From positions 470,347 through 534,346 of the forward strand of contig NZ_VUOC01000001.1 in the NCBI RefSeq assembly GCF_008386695.1: a stretch of 64,000 bases of DNA, read 5' to 3'. Under the pieces are notes generated by a model that saw only the letters and a program-made list of their open reading frames with translations, was not told the origin of the DNA and ran no database searches. Source of the stretch: Chitinophaga agrisoli. Its GTDB lineage: Bacteria > Bacteroidota > Bacteroidia > Chitinophagales > Chitinophagaceae. The translations under genes and the position numbers were made by a program. How positions within the stretch are numbered: position 1 is the first letter of the stretch; each line of letters opens with the position of its first letter. Of this stretch, positions 55,030-64,000 are shown piece by piece.

Positions 55030-56877
55030 ATGAGCCGATTTAACCGTCTCCGGAAATTCCACAGCTTTTTCCGGTTTAAACAGGATTTTGAGCAGTATAG
55101 TCTGAAGAAAGCGCGTAGTTACGAGATCATTATTCACTGGCTGCATAACAAACTAAACCGTACCCAGTTCCTGATGCTCTCCGGCGTGCTGGTTGGATTG
55201 GCAGCTGGATTTGCCGGTGTGGTGCTGAAATTACTGGTGCATTATATTCACTATGTGATCACTTATAAGGTGCACTTCAGCGCACAGGTGATCTTTTATG
55301 TACTTTTTCCTTTCCTGGGTATTGTCATGACCACGCTGGTGGTGATCTGGTTCTTTAAAGGCGAGAGCCGTAAGGGGATACCCGCCATCCTGTACGAAAT
55401 AGCGCAGCATAGCAGTCAGGTTGCTCCTGTTAAGATGTTTTCGCAGATCATACAGAGCGCCATTACCGTGGGGCTGGGCGGCTCCGCAGGGTTGGAAAGC
55501 CCGATTGCGGTGACAGGATCGGCCATTGGTTCCAATTATGCCAGCAATTACCGGCTGGGTTATAAGGAAAGAACGCTGCTGCTGGCCGCCGGCGCCACTT
55601 CCGGTATTGCCGCTGCCTTTAATGCCCCCATTGCGGGAATGATGTTTGCCTTTGAGATCCTGCTGACAGGAGTGGTTTTCTCCGATTTTATTCCGCTGAT
55701 ACTGGCGGCTGTTTGCGGCAGCCTGCTTTCCAAAATGATCCTGCAGGAGGAGGCGCTGTTCCATTTTGAGTCGCGCGTGCCTTTTAACTACCATAATATA
55801 CCTTACTACATTATCCTGGGACTTCTTTGCGGCATCTATGCCCGTTATTATGTGATGATCTATCAGCGGATAGAGCATCTTTTTCACCACCTGCACTGGA
55901 CCAAACTGCAGAAGGCGATGCTGGGCGGGGCCATCGTATCCCTGCTGTGCGTAGCCATGCCGCCGCTGTTTGGCGAAGGTTACCAGTCTGTAAAACTACT
56001 GGTGAGCGGTAATGCCAATGATATTATACAACATAGTTTTTTACGGTACCTCCCGGCGCAGAGCTGGATCATACTGGTATTTACCGGCTGCGTATGCCTG
56101 CTAAAAGTGTATGCCACCTCCTTTACCATCCATGGCGGCGGAAACGGGGGGAATTTTGCGCCTTCGTTGGTTGCAGGCGGTTTCCTGGGGTATTTTTTCG
56201 CGATGCTGTGCACCCAGCTGGGCCTGACGGATGTACCTATGGTGAACCTGGTAATAGTGGGCATGGCAGGCGTGATGGCGGGCGTACTATATGCGCCGCT
56301 GACGGCTATCTTCCTGATAGCGGAATCCAGCTCCGGATACGATCTGTTTATTCCGCTGATGATCGTATCCACTATCTCTTTCCTGATGGCCAAATGGTTC
56401 TCTCCCATATCGCCGGATCTGAAGGAGATGGCGGAAGCCGGCAAGATCTTTACCCGCGAGCACGACCGGAACATCCTTTCTATCCTGAAAATAGAAGAGG
56501 TGATGGAAACTGATATACCGCAGATCAATATCAACGCCACCCTGCGACAGCTGGTAGAACTGATCAAACAAGGGCGGCGTAATATGGTGGCCGTGGTGAA
56601 CCAGGACCAACAACTGGAGGGGATCATTACCCTGGAAGATATACGGCCCATTATGTTTAACCCCGAACTATATGACACCGTACATGTAATGGTGCTCATG
56701 AAAGCGCCGCCAGTCATTATTCACCCGGAGGATAGTGTGGCGGTTGTAATGCGGAAACTGGATGAAACCCATTCCTGGAACCTGCCGGTGGTAGCGCAGC
56801 GCCAGCTGCTGGGCTTTGTGTCTAAATCAGGGATATTGAACAGGTACAGGCAGCTGTTGCAGGAATACTCGGATTAA
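55030..56877 (+). CDS. ClC-family chloride channel or chloride/proton antiporter with CBS domains
   Basis: A 615-residue protein. The membrane part (to about 470) carries ClC signature blocks: RKGIP, GSAGLESPI (position of the gating Glu) and GNGGNFAPSLVAGG. It retains the external gating glutamate (GLESP), which favours an antiporter mechanism. Two C-terminal CBS domains (about 490-540 and 555-610) imply nucleotide regulation. The selectivity (chloride, fluoride, nitrate) cannot be read. The repeat-rich spacer to the next gene is unusual. Confidence 0.93.
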   Translation: MSRFNRLRKFHSFFRFKQDFEQYSLKKARSYEIIIHWLHNKLNRTQFLMLSGVLVGLAAGFAGVVLKLLVHYIHYVITYKVHFSAQVIFYVLFPFLGIVMTTLVVIWFFKGESRKGIPAILYEIAQHSSQVAPVKMFSQIIQSAITVGLGGSAGLESPIAVTGSAIGSNYASNYRLGYKERTLLLAAGATSGIAAAFNAPIAGMMFAFEILLTGVVFSDFIPLILAAVCGSLLSKMILQEEALFHFESRVPFNYHNIPYYIILGLLCGIYARYYVMIYQRIEHLFHHLHWTKLQKAMLGGAIVSLLCVAMPPLFGEGYQSVKLLVSGNANDIIQHSFLRYLPAQSWIILVFTGCVCLLKVYATSFTIHGGGNGGNFAPSLVAGGFLGYFFAMLCTQLGLTDVPMVNLVIVGMAGVMAGVLYAPLTAIFLIAESSSGYDLFIPLMIVSTISFLMAKWFSPISPDLKEMAEAGKIFTREHDRNILSILKIEEVMETDIPQININATLRQLVELIKQGRRNMVAVVNQDQQLEGIITLEDIRPIMFNPELYDTVHVMVLMKAPPVIIHPEDSVAVVMRKLDETHSWNLPVVAQRQLLGFVSKSGILNRYRQLLQEYSD

Positions 56878-56879
56878 TG

Positions 56880-56927
56880 TGCAAATGTGCAGATTTGCAG
56901 ATGGGGAAATGGGAGGATGGGAGGATG
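56880..56927 (+). repeat. 8-bp quasi-tandem array (six units), left half of an inverted pair
   Basis: Six 8-bp units of consensus TGCAGATG or GGAGGATG, starting 3 bp after the ClC stop. The related array at 57006-57037 runs in the opposite orientation. Confidence 0.65.
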
Positions 56928-57005
56928 GGTGAACCTCTAGGAAAAATTTATTACTATTGATCAACGAATTAACATATAAAATGATGGTGGGGGTGAATCT
57001 GCAGG

Positions 57006-57037
57006 CATCTGCACATTTACACATCCGCACATCTGCA
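57006..57037 (-). repeat. 8-bp quasi-tandem array (four units), right half of an inverted pair
   Basis: Four 8-bp units of top-strand consensus CATCTGCA, the complement of the TGCAGATG family at 56880-56927. They end 10 bp before the KefF-like start codon. A hairpin between the two halves would enclose about 80 nt. Confidence 0.65.
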
Positions 57038-57047
57038 TATTAAACTT

Positions 57048-57650
57048 ATGGCCAAAATACTGATCCTGTTTGCGCACCCGGCATTGGAGAAGTCGCGCGT
57101 ACATGTTACGCTGATCAATATCATCAAGGGGATACCGGGTATTACGGTGCATGATCTGTACGAGATCTATCCTGACATGAATATAGATGTAGACCGGGAG
57201 CAGGCGCTGTTAACACAGCATGATATCATTTTTTTCCAGTATCCTTTGTACTGGTACAGTCCGCCGGCTATCATCAAGCAGTGGCAGGACCTGGTACTGG
57301 AGCATGGCTGGGCCTATGGGCACACGGGCAAAGCCCTTAGCGGCAAGTGGACGGGTAATGTGCTCAGCACCGGCTCCGGCAAAGACGCTTATCTGCCGGG
57401 CGGGCACCATGGCCATACGCTGGCGGAGTTCCTGGTGCCGTTTAAACAAACGGCCCGCCTGTGCAATATGACTTTTCTGCCGCCTTTTGTTATACATGGC
57501 ACGCACCGTATGCGGCGGGAAGAGGTGCCATTCTTCTGTGAGCACTTTGGATCGATACTGGAAGGGCTGCGGGATGACCGGTACACCCCGGAAATGATTG
57601 CCCAGGCTGTGTATCTGAATGACCTGCATGATCTGGGTAAAGCTGATTAA
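57048..57650 (+). CDS. KefF/KefG-like NAD(P)H oxidoreductase, ancillary to K+ efflux
   Basis: A 200-residue flavodoxin-like protein (YwrO/KefF family). The N-terminal LILFAHPALEKS binds flavin phosphate. FQYPLYWYSPPAIIKQWQD and GSGKDAYLPGGHHGHT are family landmarks. In E. coli, KefF/KefG proteins are quinone reductases that bind and activate KefC/KefB. Here the KefC-like gene follows by 97 bp, which supports the same partnership. Confidence 0.88.
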   Translation: MAKILILFAHPALEKSRVHVTLINIIKGIPGITVHDLYEIYPDMNIDVDREQALLTQHDIIFFQYPLYWYSPPAIIKQWQDLVLEHGWAYGHTGKALSGKWTGNVLSTGSGKDAYLPGGHHGHTLAEFLVPFKQTARLCNMTFLPPFVIHGTHRMRREEVPFFCEHFGSILEGLRDDRYTPEMIAQAVYLNDLHDLGKAD

Positions 57651-57747
57651 ATTATGCGGCCGGTTTGACCGCTTACGCATGCTATTACTGACATTACGCG
57701 CTATTTGCTGATCTTAGCCTCCAATTGCTGACTTTAAACTGAAAAGC

Positions 57748-59631
57748 ATGAATGAACATTCCTTTTTCTTTACGGCAATGATCTACCTGGCCGCCGCGGT
57801 GGTGTGTGTGCCGGTGGCCAAAAAGCTGGGCCTGGGAGCGGTACTGGGGTACCTGCTGGCTGGCATCTTCATTGGTCCTTATGTAATGGGATTCATTGGC
57901 TCAGAGGGCCAGGACATCATGCATTTTGCGGAGTTCGGCGTGGTAATGATGCTGTTCCTGATAGGTATAGAGCTGGAGCCTACGCTGTTATGGAAAATGC
58001 GCGCTCCTATTGTTGGCATGGGCGGGCTGCAGGTGCTGGTAAGCACGGTAGCGATCGCCGCGATTGCCTGGTGGGCGGGCCAGCCCTGGCAGGCGGCGCT
58101 GGCGCTGGGCATGACCTTATCGCTCTCCTCTACCGCTATTGTGCTGCAGACCCTGAAAGAAAAAGGACTGATGGCCTGTGCCGCCGGACAAAGCGCATTT
58201 TCCGTGCTGCTGTTCCAGGATATAGCCGTGATACCGATGCTGGCCATTTTTCCCCTGCTGGCCCCTGCCGGCGCCGTCACCGGTAATGGCGGGCACACAC
58301 TGCGCGAGGAATTGCCCGGATGGGCGCAAACCCTAATGGTGTTTGGCGCGGTGGTCCTGATCATACTGGCGGGCCGTTACCTGGTACGCCCGCTGATGCG
58401 GGTAATAGCGCGTACCCGTGTGCGGGAGCTGTTCACCACTTTTGCGCTGCTACTGGTGGTAGGTATTTCCGTACTGATGACGGTAGTAGGCCTCAGCCCT
58501 GCGCTCGGAGCTTTTCTGGGCGGGGTGGTGCTGGCCAACAGCGAATACCGGCATGAGCTGGAAAGCGATATAGAACCTTTTAAAGGCCTGTTGCTGGGCC
58601 TGTTTTTTATAGCGGTGGGCGCTTCCATTGATTTTGAGATGCTGATGAGCAGCCCCCTGTTGATGGTGGGGCTGGTGGTAGCCTTGATGGTAGTGAAATT
58701 CCTGATCCTGTTTGGTTTGGGAAAACTCTTCCGGCTAAGTACAGACCAGAACCTGTTGTTTGCCAGCAGCCTTTCGCAGGTAGGGGAGTTTGCTTTTGTA
58801 CTGTTGTCGTTTACCCGGCAAACGGGCATCCTGCCGGCGCAAACCACCAGCGTTATGACGGCGGTAGTGGCTGTGAGCATGGCGCTTACCCCGCTGGTGA
58901 TCCTGGCTTATGAGAAACTGCTACAACCCCGGTTTACCGTCAAAGAAGAAAAAACGCCCGGCCGCGAAATGGATACCATCCCGGAGAAAAATCCTGTGAT
59001 ACTGGCCGGTTTTGGAAAAGGGGGAAGTGTAGTGGGCCGCTTTCTGCTGGCCAATAACGTGCCTACCACCATACTGGACATGGACTCTGACCGGATAGAC
59101 CTGCTGCATAATGTAGGTATACAGGCCTATTATGGTGATGCTTCCCGGTACGACCTGCTGATGGCCGCCGGCGCAGCGGAAGCTAAGGTGATCATCATCG
59201 CCACCGATACCATAGAACAAACCATTGCCGTAGTGAAGGAAGTACGCAAAAACTTCCCTAACCTGCAAATGCTGGTGAGGGCGGAATCACTGCCGGATAC
59301 TTTTGACCTGATGGAGCTGGGTATTCTGCATATTTACCGCGACTACCTGGATACCTCCCTGCGTATGGGAGCGGATGCGTTGCATATACTGGGGTACCGC
59401 GCCTATCATGCGCAAAGGGCGGCCAGCACTTTCCGGCAGCATGATGAAAAAGCCGTTAAGGAATTATCTGCCCTGCGGGCCGATAAGAAGACCTATCTGA
59501 GCGCTTTCCGGGAACGGATAGAAGAGATTGCCAAGCTGATGCAGACTGACAAGGACAAAACCTGGGATGCCGAGAGCCAGAGCTGGGATGAGACCTCGCT
59601 GATAGCAGAAGAAGGGGAACGGGTGAAATAA
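57748..59631 (+). CDS. KefC-like glutathione-regulated potassium/proton antiporter
   Basis: A 627-residue CPA2 antiporter. An N-terminal membrane domain of about 12 helices (1-390) contains the GIELEPTLLWKM and ALGMTLSLSSTAIV segments. A C-terminal RCK/TrkA-N domain (about 412-530, AGFGKGGSVVGRFLLANN) binds nucleotide or glutathione in the family, followed by a helical tail. It probably protects against electrophiles by K+ efflux and acidification. It works with the upstream KefF-like protein. Confidence 0.92.
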   Translation: MNEHSFFFTAMIYLAAAVVCVPVAKKLGLGAVLGYLLAGIFIGPYVMGFIGSEGQDIMHFAEFGVVMMLFLIGIELEPTLLWKMRAPIVGMGGLQVLVSTVAIAAIAWWAGQPWQAALALGMTLSLSSTAIVLQTLKEKGLMACAAGQSAFSVLLFQDIAVIPMLAIFPLLAPAGAVTGNGGHTLREELPGWAQTLMVFGAVVLIILAGRYLVRPLMRVIARTRVRELFTTFALLLVVGISVLMTVVGLSPALGAFLGGVVLANSEYRHELESDIEPFKGLLLGLFFIAVGASIDFEMLMSSPLLMVGLVVALMVVKFLILFGLGKLFRLSTDQNLLFASSLSQVGEFAFVLLSFTRQTGILPAQTTSVMTAVVAVSMALTPLVILAYEKLLQPRFTVKEEKTPGREMDTIPEKNPVILAGFGKGGSVVGRFLLANNVPTTILDMDSDRIDLLHNVGIQAYYGDASRYDLLMAAGAAEAKVIIIATDTIEQTIAVVKEVRKNFPNLQMLVRAESLPDTFDLMELGILHIYRDYLDTSLRMGADALHILGYRAYHAQRAASTFRQHDEKAVKELSALRADKKTYLSAFRERIEEIAKLMQTDKDKTWDAESQSWDETSLIAEEGERVK

Positions 59632-59637
59632 GCGCGG

Positions 59638-59952
59638 CTAGATGCCAGGCTCTCCGGGTTTGTTAGTGTCTGACGCCGGCGGATTGCCTTTACCTGGTTC
59701 CTCAGGGCCGCCGTTTATAAGATGATCTTCGATGCGGGTGGCCACATCCGCCAGCAGGCCGGCATCTATATCTTTAGTGGGGCCTTCGCCGTAGGATACT
59801 GCGCGCAAACCGCCTTCTTCGTCCATTTCGTAGATGATCTCATGCTGCTCGATCATCACCTTAAATACTACTTTATATGCCTGCATCACAGGCTGCACTT
59901 CCAAAATGTGCGGCCTTCCGTTGTATTCGAATTTGAGTAAAAACTTGTCCAC
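59638..59952 (-). CDS. Small hypothetical protein
   Basis: 104 residues, starting at a GTG at 59952 (no ATG fits). A beta-rich N-terminal 75 residues (FLLKFEYNGRPHILEV) and a disordered Gly/Pro tail (GGPEEPGKGNPPASD). It converges with the KefC-like gene and is divergent from the cupin gene. I recognise no family. Confidence 0.62.
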   Translation of the reverse strand: MDKFLLKFEYNGRPHILEVQPVMQAYKVVFKVMIEQHEIIYEMDEEGGLRAVSYGEGPTKDIDAGLLADVATRIEDHLINGGPEEPGKGNPPASDTNKPGEPGI

Positions 59953-60035
59953 GCGTATTAAGATTTTCAGTCAGCCCAAAAATAACCGTTTTATTGGTAC
60001 AAGAGTTGAGGCATATTATAAAAAAATTTAAGCGT

Positions 60036-60587
60036 ATGGCACAGCTTGTTTTGTTATCCAGCGAGATACAGCCGTACTCTCTGAAGGATGACGGTACCTT
60101 TCCGAATAATGCGCATCTGCCCGTTTTATATTATGAAGATTGCCTGCAACTGCCAGATAACTTCTCAGCAGGCCCGGCTATTGAGGCATTATTCGTCAGC
60201 AATCAATGGGGCGGCGTTTGGCAGAACGGCATCCAGACATTCCATCATTACCACAGCACTTCGCATGAGGCGCTTGGCGTGGCCAGCGGCCATGTAAACC
60301 TGCAGCTGGGCGGTCCGCACGGTGTAGTGCTGGAGCTTAAAAGGGGCGATGTGGTCATCATCCCGGCGGGCGTAGCCCATTGCAACCTGGACAGCAGCAC
60401 GGATTTTAGCTGTGTAGGCGCTTATCCACGCGGGCAGGAGCAATACGATCTATTAAGCGGAGAACCCGGCGAACGGCCGGATGCAGACGCCCGCATGTCG
60501 TTGCTGGCATTACCGGTCATAGATCCGGTGTATGGTACAGACGGCCCGTTGATGAATTACTGGGTGGAATGGAGACAGAAAGTATGA
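60036..60587 (+). CDS. YjlB-like cupin protein
   Basis: About 183 residues from the ATG at 60036; the upstream open frame adds 14 unlikely residues. A cupin metal-binding block, HYHSTSHEALGVASGHVNLQ, is followed by GDVVIIPAGVAHC (second cupin motif). This is the pattern of B. subtilis YjlB relatives. A metal-dependent enzyme or sugar-binding role is possible. It lies next to mannonate dehydratase on the other strand. Confidence 0.85.
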   Translation: MAQLVLLSSEIQPYSLKDDGTFPNNAHLPVLYYEDCLQLPDNFSAGPAIEALFVSNQWGGVWQNGIQTFHHYHSTSHEALGVASGHVNLQLGGPHGVVLELKRGDVVIIPAGVAHCNLDSSTDFSCVGAYPRGQEQYDLLSGEPGERPDADARMSLLALPVIDPVYGTDGPLMNYWVEWRQKV

Positions 60588-60611
60588 TCTAACCCGGTGA
60601 CCGGTAACCCA

Positions 60612-61778
60612 TCATTGTTGGGCGCGGGCAATTCCCAGCTCCAGTCCTATTAGCGCCGCCAAACCTTTCATACGCCCGATAGCAGAATAACCGGGATTAC
60701 TGTGCTTATGCTGATCATCCAGCATACGATGTCCGTGATCCGGGCGGAAGGGGATCGGTAACGGCTGCTGTTGTTGCAGTTCCAGCAGTATTTTCATGAC
60801 GGCGTACATATCTACATCGCCCTGCAGGTGATCTGCCTCAAAGAAATTGCCATTACCCGCCTGCTGTACATTGCGGAGATGCACAAAATGAACGCGGTTA
60901 CCGATCATCTGCAAGATAGCCGGCAGATCGTTTTGCACGCCGGCGCCCAGGGAACCGGTACAATAACAGATGCCATTGGCGGGGTTATCTACGGCATTGA
61001 GAATAAAAGCAATATCATCATACCCGGTTACGATGCGGGGCAGACCCAGCACATCAAAAGGGGGATCATCCGGGTGGATGGCCAGCTTCATATCCAGCTG
61101 CGCCGCTACCGGCGTTACCTGTTCCAGGAAGTATTTTAAGTGTTGTTGCAGCTGTTCGCGGGTGATGTTAGCGTAATGCGACAGGCGTTCCCTGATACCG
61201 GGTATATCCAGCTTCTTTTCACTGGGAATGCCTAAAAGGATGGTATCTGCGATGGCCTGTTTTTGCGCGGCGCTGTAATACTGCCAGCGGCGGGCGGCTT
61301 CTTCTACCACGGCGGGATCGTGATCCCGGGCGGCGTTCTCCCTTTCCAGTAAGTGAATATCAAACAGGGCCAGGTCTGCACGGTCAAAGTACAGAGCTTC
61401 CGCGCCATTAGGCAAACGGTAGCTGATATTGGTACGCACCCAATCCAGCACGGGCATAAAGTTATAGGTAACTATACGGATGCCGCAGGAGGCGAGGTTG
61501 CGGAGGGTTTGTTTGTATTTTTCGATATAGTCCTGGTAATTGCCGGTTTGTGTTTTAATGGATTCATGTACGGTTACGCTCTCCACTACGTCCCAGGTAA
61601 GGCCGGCATCTTCAATTAATTGTTTACGCGCGGCTATTTCTTCCACCGGCCATATTGCTCCATGCGGGATCTGATGTAAGGCCGTTACGATGCCGGTAGC
61701 ATCGGTTTGGCGGATATCTTGCAGGGTTACCGGGTCTTCTGGTCCAAACCACCGCCAGGTGGGCTTAAGTAATTTCAT
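60612..61778 (-). CDS. uxuA: Mannonate dehydratase
   Basis: About 388 residues from the ATG at 61778, which gives the conserved N-terminus (KLLKPTWRWFGPEDPVTLQD); an ATG 21 bp upstream is possible. It dehydrates D-mannonate to 2-keto-3-deoxygluconate in the glucuronate pathway. Family landmarks include VESVTVHESIKTQTG, the metal-binding IHPDDPP, and IHFVHLR-type and DHGH blocks. No other hexuronate genes are in the window. Confidence 0.95.
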   Translation of the reverse strand: MKLLKPTWRWFGPEDPVTLQDIRQTDATGIVTALHQIPHGAIWPVEEIAARKQLIEDAGLTWDVVESVTVHESIKTQTGNYQDYIEKYKQTLRNLASCGIRIVTYNFMPVLDWVRTNISYRLPNGAEALYFDRADLALFDIHLLERENAARDHDPAVVEEAARRWQYYSAAQKQAIADTILLGIPSEKKLDIPGIRERLSHYANITREQLQQHLKYFLEQVTPVAAQLDMKLAIHPDDPPFDVLGLPRIVTGYDDIAFILNAVDNPANGICYCTGSLGAGVQNDLPAILQMIGNRVHFVHLRNVQQAGNGNFFEADHLQGDVDMYAVMKILLELQQQQPLPIPFRPDHGHRMLDDQHKHSNPGYSAIGRMKGLAALIGLELGIARAQQ

Positions 61779-61862
61779 ACGTTGTGGAATTATTGGCATA
61801 ACTGAAATGTAACGTGTAAAATAGTAAATGATCCCTAATTTTATCGCATTTAATACGACCGT

Positions 61863-63122
61863 ATGAGACCATGCCTTTTCCTTTTATCCTGTATCCTTTT
61901 CCTTATCGTTTATACTGCAGCCGCACAGGACACTGCCCAGCTGATAGTGCCCGGCCGCAGTAACAGCGCCGCACAACAGCAAAAGCCCTATGTGATCCTG
62001 ATCTCTATTGACGGGTTCCGGTATGATTATGCAGAAAAGTTCCAGGCGCAAAACTTATTACGGCTATCCGGTAATGGCGTAAGGGCCAGGGCCATGCAGC
62101 CCAGCTTTCCTTCGCTTACTTTTCCCAATCACTATACATTGGCTACGGGTCTTTATCCCGCGCATCATGGCCTGGTGGACAATACCTTTTATGACCGCAG
62201 CCGGCAAAAGGAATACCGTGTAAACAACCGCGATGCGGTAGAAGATGGTACCTGGTATGGCGGCACGCCTTTATGGGTACTGGCAGAACAGCAACAAATG
62301 GTAAGCGCCAGTTATTTCTGGGTAGGCTCTGAAGCGCCCATACAGGATACGCGGCCTACCTATTATTTCCGGTATAATGAGAAAGTAGGTATAGACCGCC
62401 GTATACAGCAGGTAGTGGAGTGGTTAAGCCTGCCGGCAGACAAACGTCCGCACCTGATCACCTTCTATTTCCCGGAAGTGGATCATGCCGGGCATTCTTA
62501 CGGACCGGATGCTGACAGCACACGTCATGCGGTGCAGTTTGTAGACGCCGCCATTGGCAGGATGAACGAAGCAGTAGCGCGGTTACAATTACCGGTGAAT
62601 TTTATCGTAGTATCGGATCATGGTATGATACAGGCAGATACCGCACATGCGTTAAAAATATCCAAAGACCTGCTCCCGGCCGATTTCAAAGTTGCTGCCT
62701 CCAATGAGAAGATCATGTTATACAATGATGACCCGCAGCGCGTGCAGGAGATCTATCATACCTTAAAAGCACACGCAAACCATTACCGGGTATTGCTGAA
62801 GGCGGAAACGCCCGCCAGATGGCATTATGGACAGGAGGACCGTTATAACCGCATTGGCGATATCATATTATTGGCAGATGCAGGTTATGCCTTTGGCAGC
62901 AGTAACGGGCGTGTATCACCGGGGCATCATGGGTATGATAATAACCAGGCGCGGATGAATGCTATATTTATGGCCTGGGGGCCGGCATTTAAACAGCATT
63001 ATACCATGGGCGCCTTTGCCAACATACATGTTTACCCATTGGTAGCCAATATATTAAACCTCACTATCAATACGCCTATAGACGGTGATCCGGCGGTATT
63101 AAAAAATGTATTAAGGCCATGA
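61863..63122 (+). CDS. Ectonucleotide pyrophosphatase/phosphodiesterase-like protein
   Basis: A 419-residue secreted protein of the alkaline-phosphatase superfamily. Signal peptide to about residue 21. Metal and catalytic motifs: ISIDGFRYDY, LTFPNHYT (catalytic Thr), PEVDHAGHSYGP, VVSDHGM and PGHHGYDN. This is the type I phosphodiesterase/NPP set and the protein likely hydrolyses extracellular nucleotides or phosphodiesters. It is divergent from uxuA. Confidence 0.92.
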   Translation: MRPCLFLLSCILFLIVYTAAAQDTAQLIVPGRSNSAAQQQKPYVILISIDGFRYDYAEKFQAQNLLRLSGNGVRARAMQPSFPSLTFPNHYTLATGLYPAHHGLVDNTFYDRSRQKEYRVNNRDAVEDGTWYGGTPLWVLAEQQQMVSASYFWVGSEAPIQDTRPTYYFRYNEKVGIDRRIQQVVEWLSLPADKRPHLITFYFPEVDHAGHSYGPDADSTRHAVQFVDAAIGRMNEAVARLQLPVNFIVVSDHGMIQADTAHALKISKDLLPADFKVAASNEKIMLYNDDPQRVQEIYHTLKAHANHYRVLLKAETPARWHYGQEDRYNRIGDIILLADAGYAFGSSNGRVSPGHHGYDNNQARMNAIFMAWGPAFKQHYTMGAFANIHVYPLVANILNLTINTPIDGDPAVLKNVLRP

Positions 63123-63182
63123 GGTAAAAACCATCAATATCTATATAAAAAATTATCTTTATAGGATAATTGAACCCTACCT

Positions 63183-64000
63183 ATGAAAAAAATCGCACTG
63201 TACGCGCTTTCTCTGGCCCTATTATCCGCCTGTTCGAAAGACGACAACAAACCCAAAGACGACAATGTCCCTACGGACAATACTACCCTGGAAGTACAAG
63301 TATACAACGCCACCAACTGGAACCCAGGCGCGCCTGCGGGCCAGACAGAGGCCGGCGTTACCGTACAACTCTTTACATCGCAGGCCAATTTTAACAGCAA
63401 TACTGTTGCCTATACACAAACCACCGGCAACGACGGTAAAGCTGTCTTCACTAAGATCAATGCCGGCGAGTATTTTATCGTAGCCCGTAAGGGAGATCTG
63501 GACAACCTGCTGGGCGCAGTGCTGGTAAGCGGCGCGTATGTAGGTTTTAAATCTGACTCCCTGTATCAAACCACCGGAGAGATTGCCACAGCGCCTATCA
63601 ATTCGCTGGCGGCGCCGGGTAATTTCCGGCCGGATGATCTTAATGGCGACGGACAGATCAACAACGATGATAAAGGCGCGCTGCCCTGGCAAACTGCTAC
63701 CGCGAAATCCAATGCCACTGTTAGCCGCCGTATTATTATAGGCAGAACGGATAACCGTCCTTTTCCGCAGTTTGGCAGCAAAGCACAGGTAACACAGGTA
63801 ATGCAAAGCACTTTTGCAAGCCTGGATAAATGGTGGCAGTTTTCGCTGGCCGTAGATGCGGTATATACAGATGATTTTGGCTGTACTGCATTACCAGGCA
63901 CGGCGGCGCTGGGCAATGAATGGTGTACGCTGAATGGTTACACCGGTGTAGTGGCTACCGATCCGCTGGCAGAAAAACTCTGGAAAGATGGTTATGCAGT
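63183..64000 (+). CDS. Lipoprotein, cut by window edge
   Basis: 272 codons are visible from the ATG at 63183 and the frame remains open at the end. A signal peptide and lipobox end at Cys17 (ALLSACSKDD). A beta-sandwich region of transthyretin type (about 35-125: VTVQLFTSQANF, INAGEYFIVARKG) is followed by a calcium-loop-like motif (DDLNGDGQINNDDKG), then a Trp/Asp-rich region. It is probably an outer-membrane-anchored binding or SusD-like lipoprotein; the C-terminus needed to decide is missing. Confidence 0.75.
   Translation, partial: MKKIALYALSLALLSACSKDDNKPKDDNVPTDNTTLEVQVYNATNWNPGAPAGQTEAGVTVQLFTSQANFNSNTVAYTQTTGNDGKAVFTKINAGEYFIVARKGDLDNLLGAVLVSGAYVGFKSDSLYQTTGEIATAPINSLAAPGNFRPDDLNGDGQINNDDKGALPWQTATAKSNATVSRRIIIGRTDNRPFPQFGSKAQVTQVMQSTFASLDKWWQFSLAVDAVYTDDFGCTALPGTAALGNEWCTLNGYTGVVATDPLAEKLWKDGYA

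Noticed and set aside
55231-55896. Minus-strand frame (221 residues) opposite the ClC gene
   Set aside because: Antisense to conserved ClC motifs; high His/Gln/Lys content without domain pattern.

Overview
This window is a stretch of a Bacteroidota chromosome, most likely from the Chitinophaga group. The evidence is a complete alternative complex III (act) operon leading into cytochrome oxidase, type IX secretion (T9SS) parts with a type-B sorted giant surface protein, lamin-tail and TonB-dependent outer-membrane proteins, and -7 promoter elements of the Bacteroidota form TAnnTTTG. The species call is inference. No rRNA, tRNA, CRISPR array, prophage or insertion sequence was recognised.

Layout. 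(1) 1-9124, minus strand: actA-B-C-D-E-F followed by the start of coxB, a respiratory operon passing electrons from quinol to cytochrome c and on to oxidase. (2) 9450-12273: an NlpE-like lipoprotein, a long repeat-bearing spacer, purN and an outer-membrane-type protein. (3) 12360-21187: what I read as a zinc-limitation island. Two divergent gene sets leave one short intergenic region at 17110-17299. The minus set is a MerC-domain protein, a COG0523 GTPase, a TonB-dependent receptor and a thioredoxin-like protein. The plus set is an ABC ATPase, a FtsX/MacB-type permease with a His/Asp-rich loop, a DUF3299-like lipoprotein, an SCO1 protein and a Fur/Zur-family repressor. A 13-bp palindrome lies where the -33 elements of both promoters should be and is a good candidate for a shared Zur operator. 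(4) 21221-36500: mostly housekeeping and metabolic genes (oligoendopeptidase, DUF5606, lamin-tail protein, asd, DUF2461, a porin-like protein with amt, uvrB, S1/P1 nuclease, PfkB kinase).

(5) 37041-49678: a small lipoprotein, then a minus-strand T9SS cluster. It holds a 2927-residue type-B cargo protein with about 20 Ig-like repeats and six CxxC modules, a PorP/SprF protein and a PorE-like TPR/propeller/OmpA protein. (6) 50851-53412: a solitary NACHT/STAND-type NTPase with a possible N-terminal DNA-binding region. It is preceded at a distance by three evenly spaced dyads. (7) 54018-64000: a transglutaminase-like protein, a ClC channel/antiporter with CBS domains, a KefF/KefC-like pair, a small hypothetical protein, a YjlB-like cupin, mannonate dehydratase, an ectonucleotide-phosphodiesterase-like protein, and a lipoprotein cut by the window edge.

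The least explained material is between genes. At least eight spacers hold short quasi-tandem arrays with strict periods (7, 8, 11, 24, 34 and about 45 bp). Two of them are arranged as inverted pairs. One 79-bp element with 11-bp periodicity occurs twice, about 40 kb apart. A 107-bp GC-rich inverted repeat lies downstream of the STAND gene. All assignments come from reading the sequence; no database search was run.
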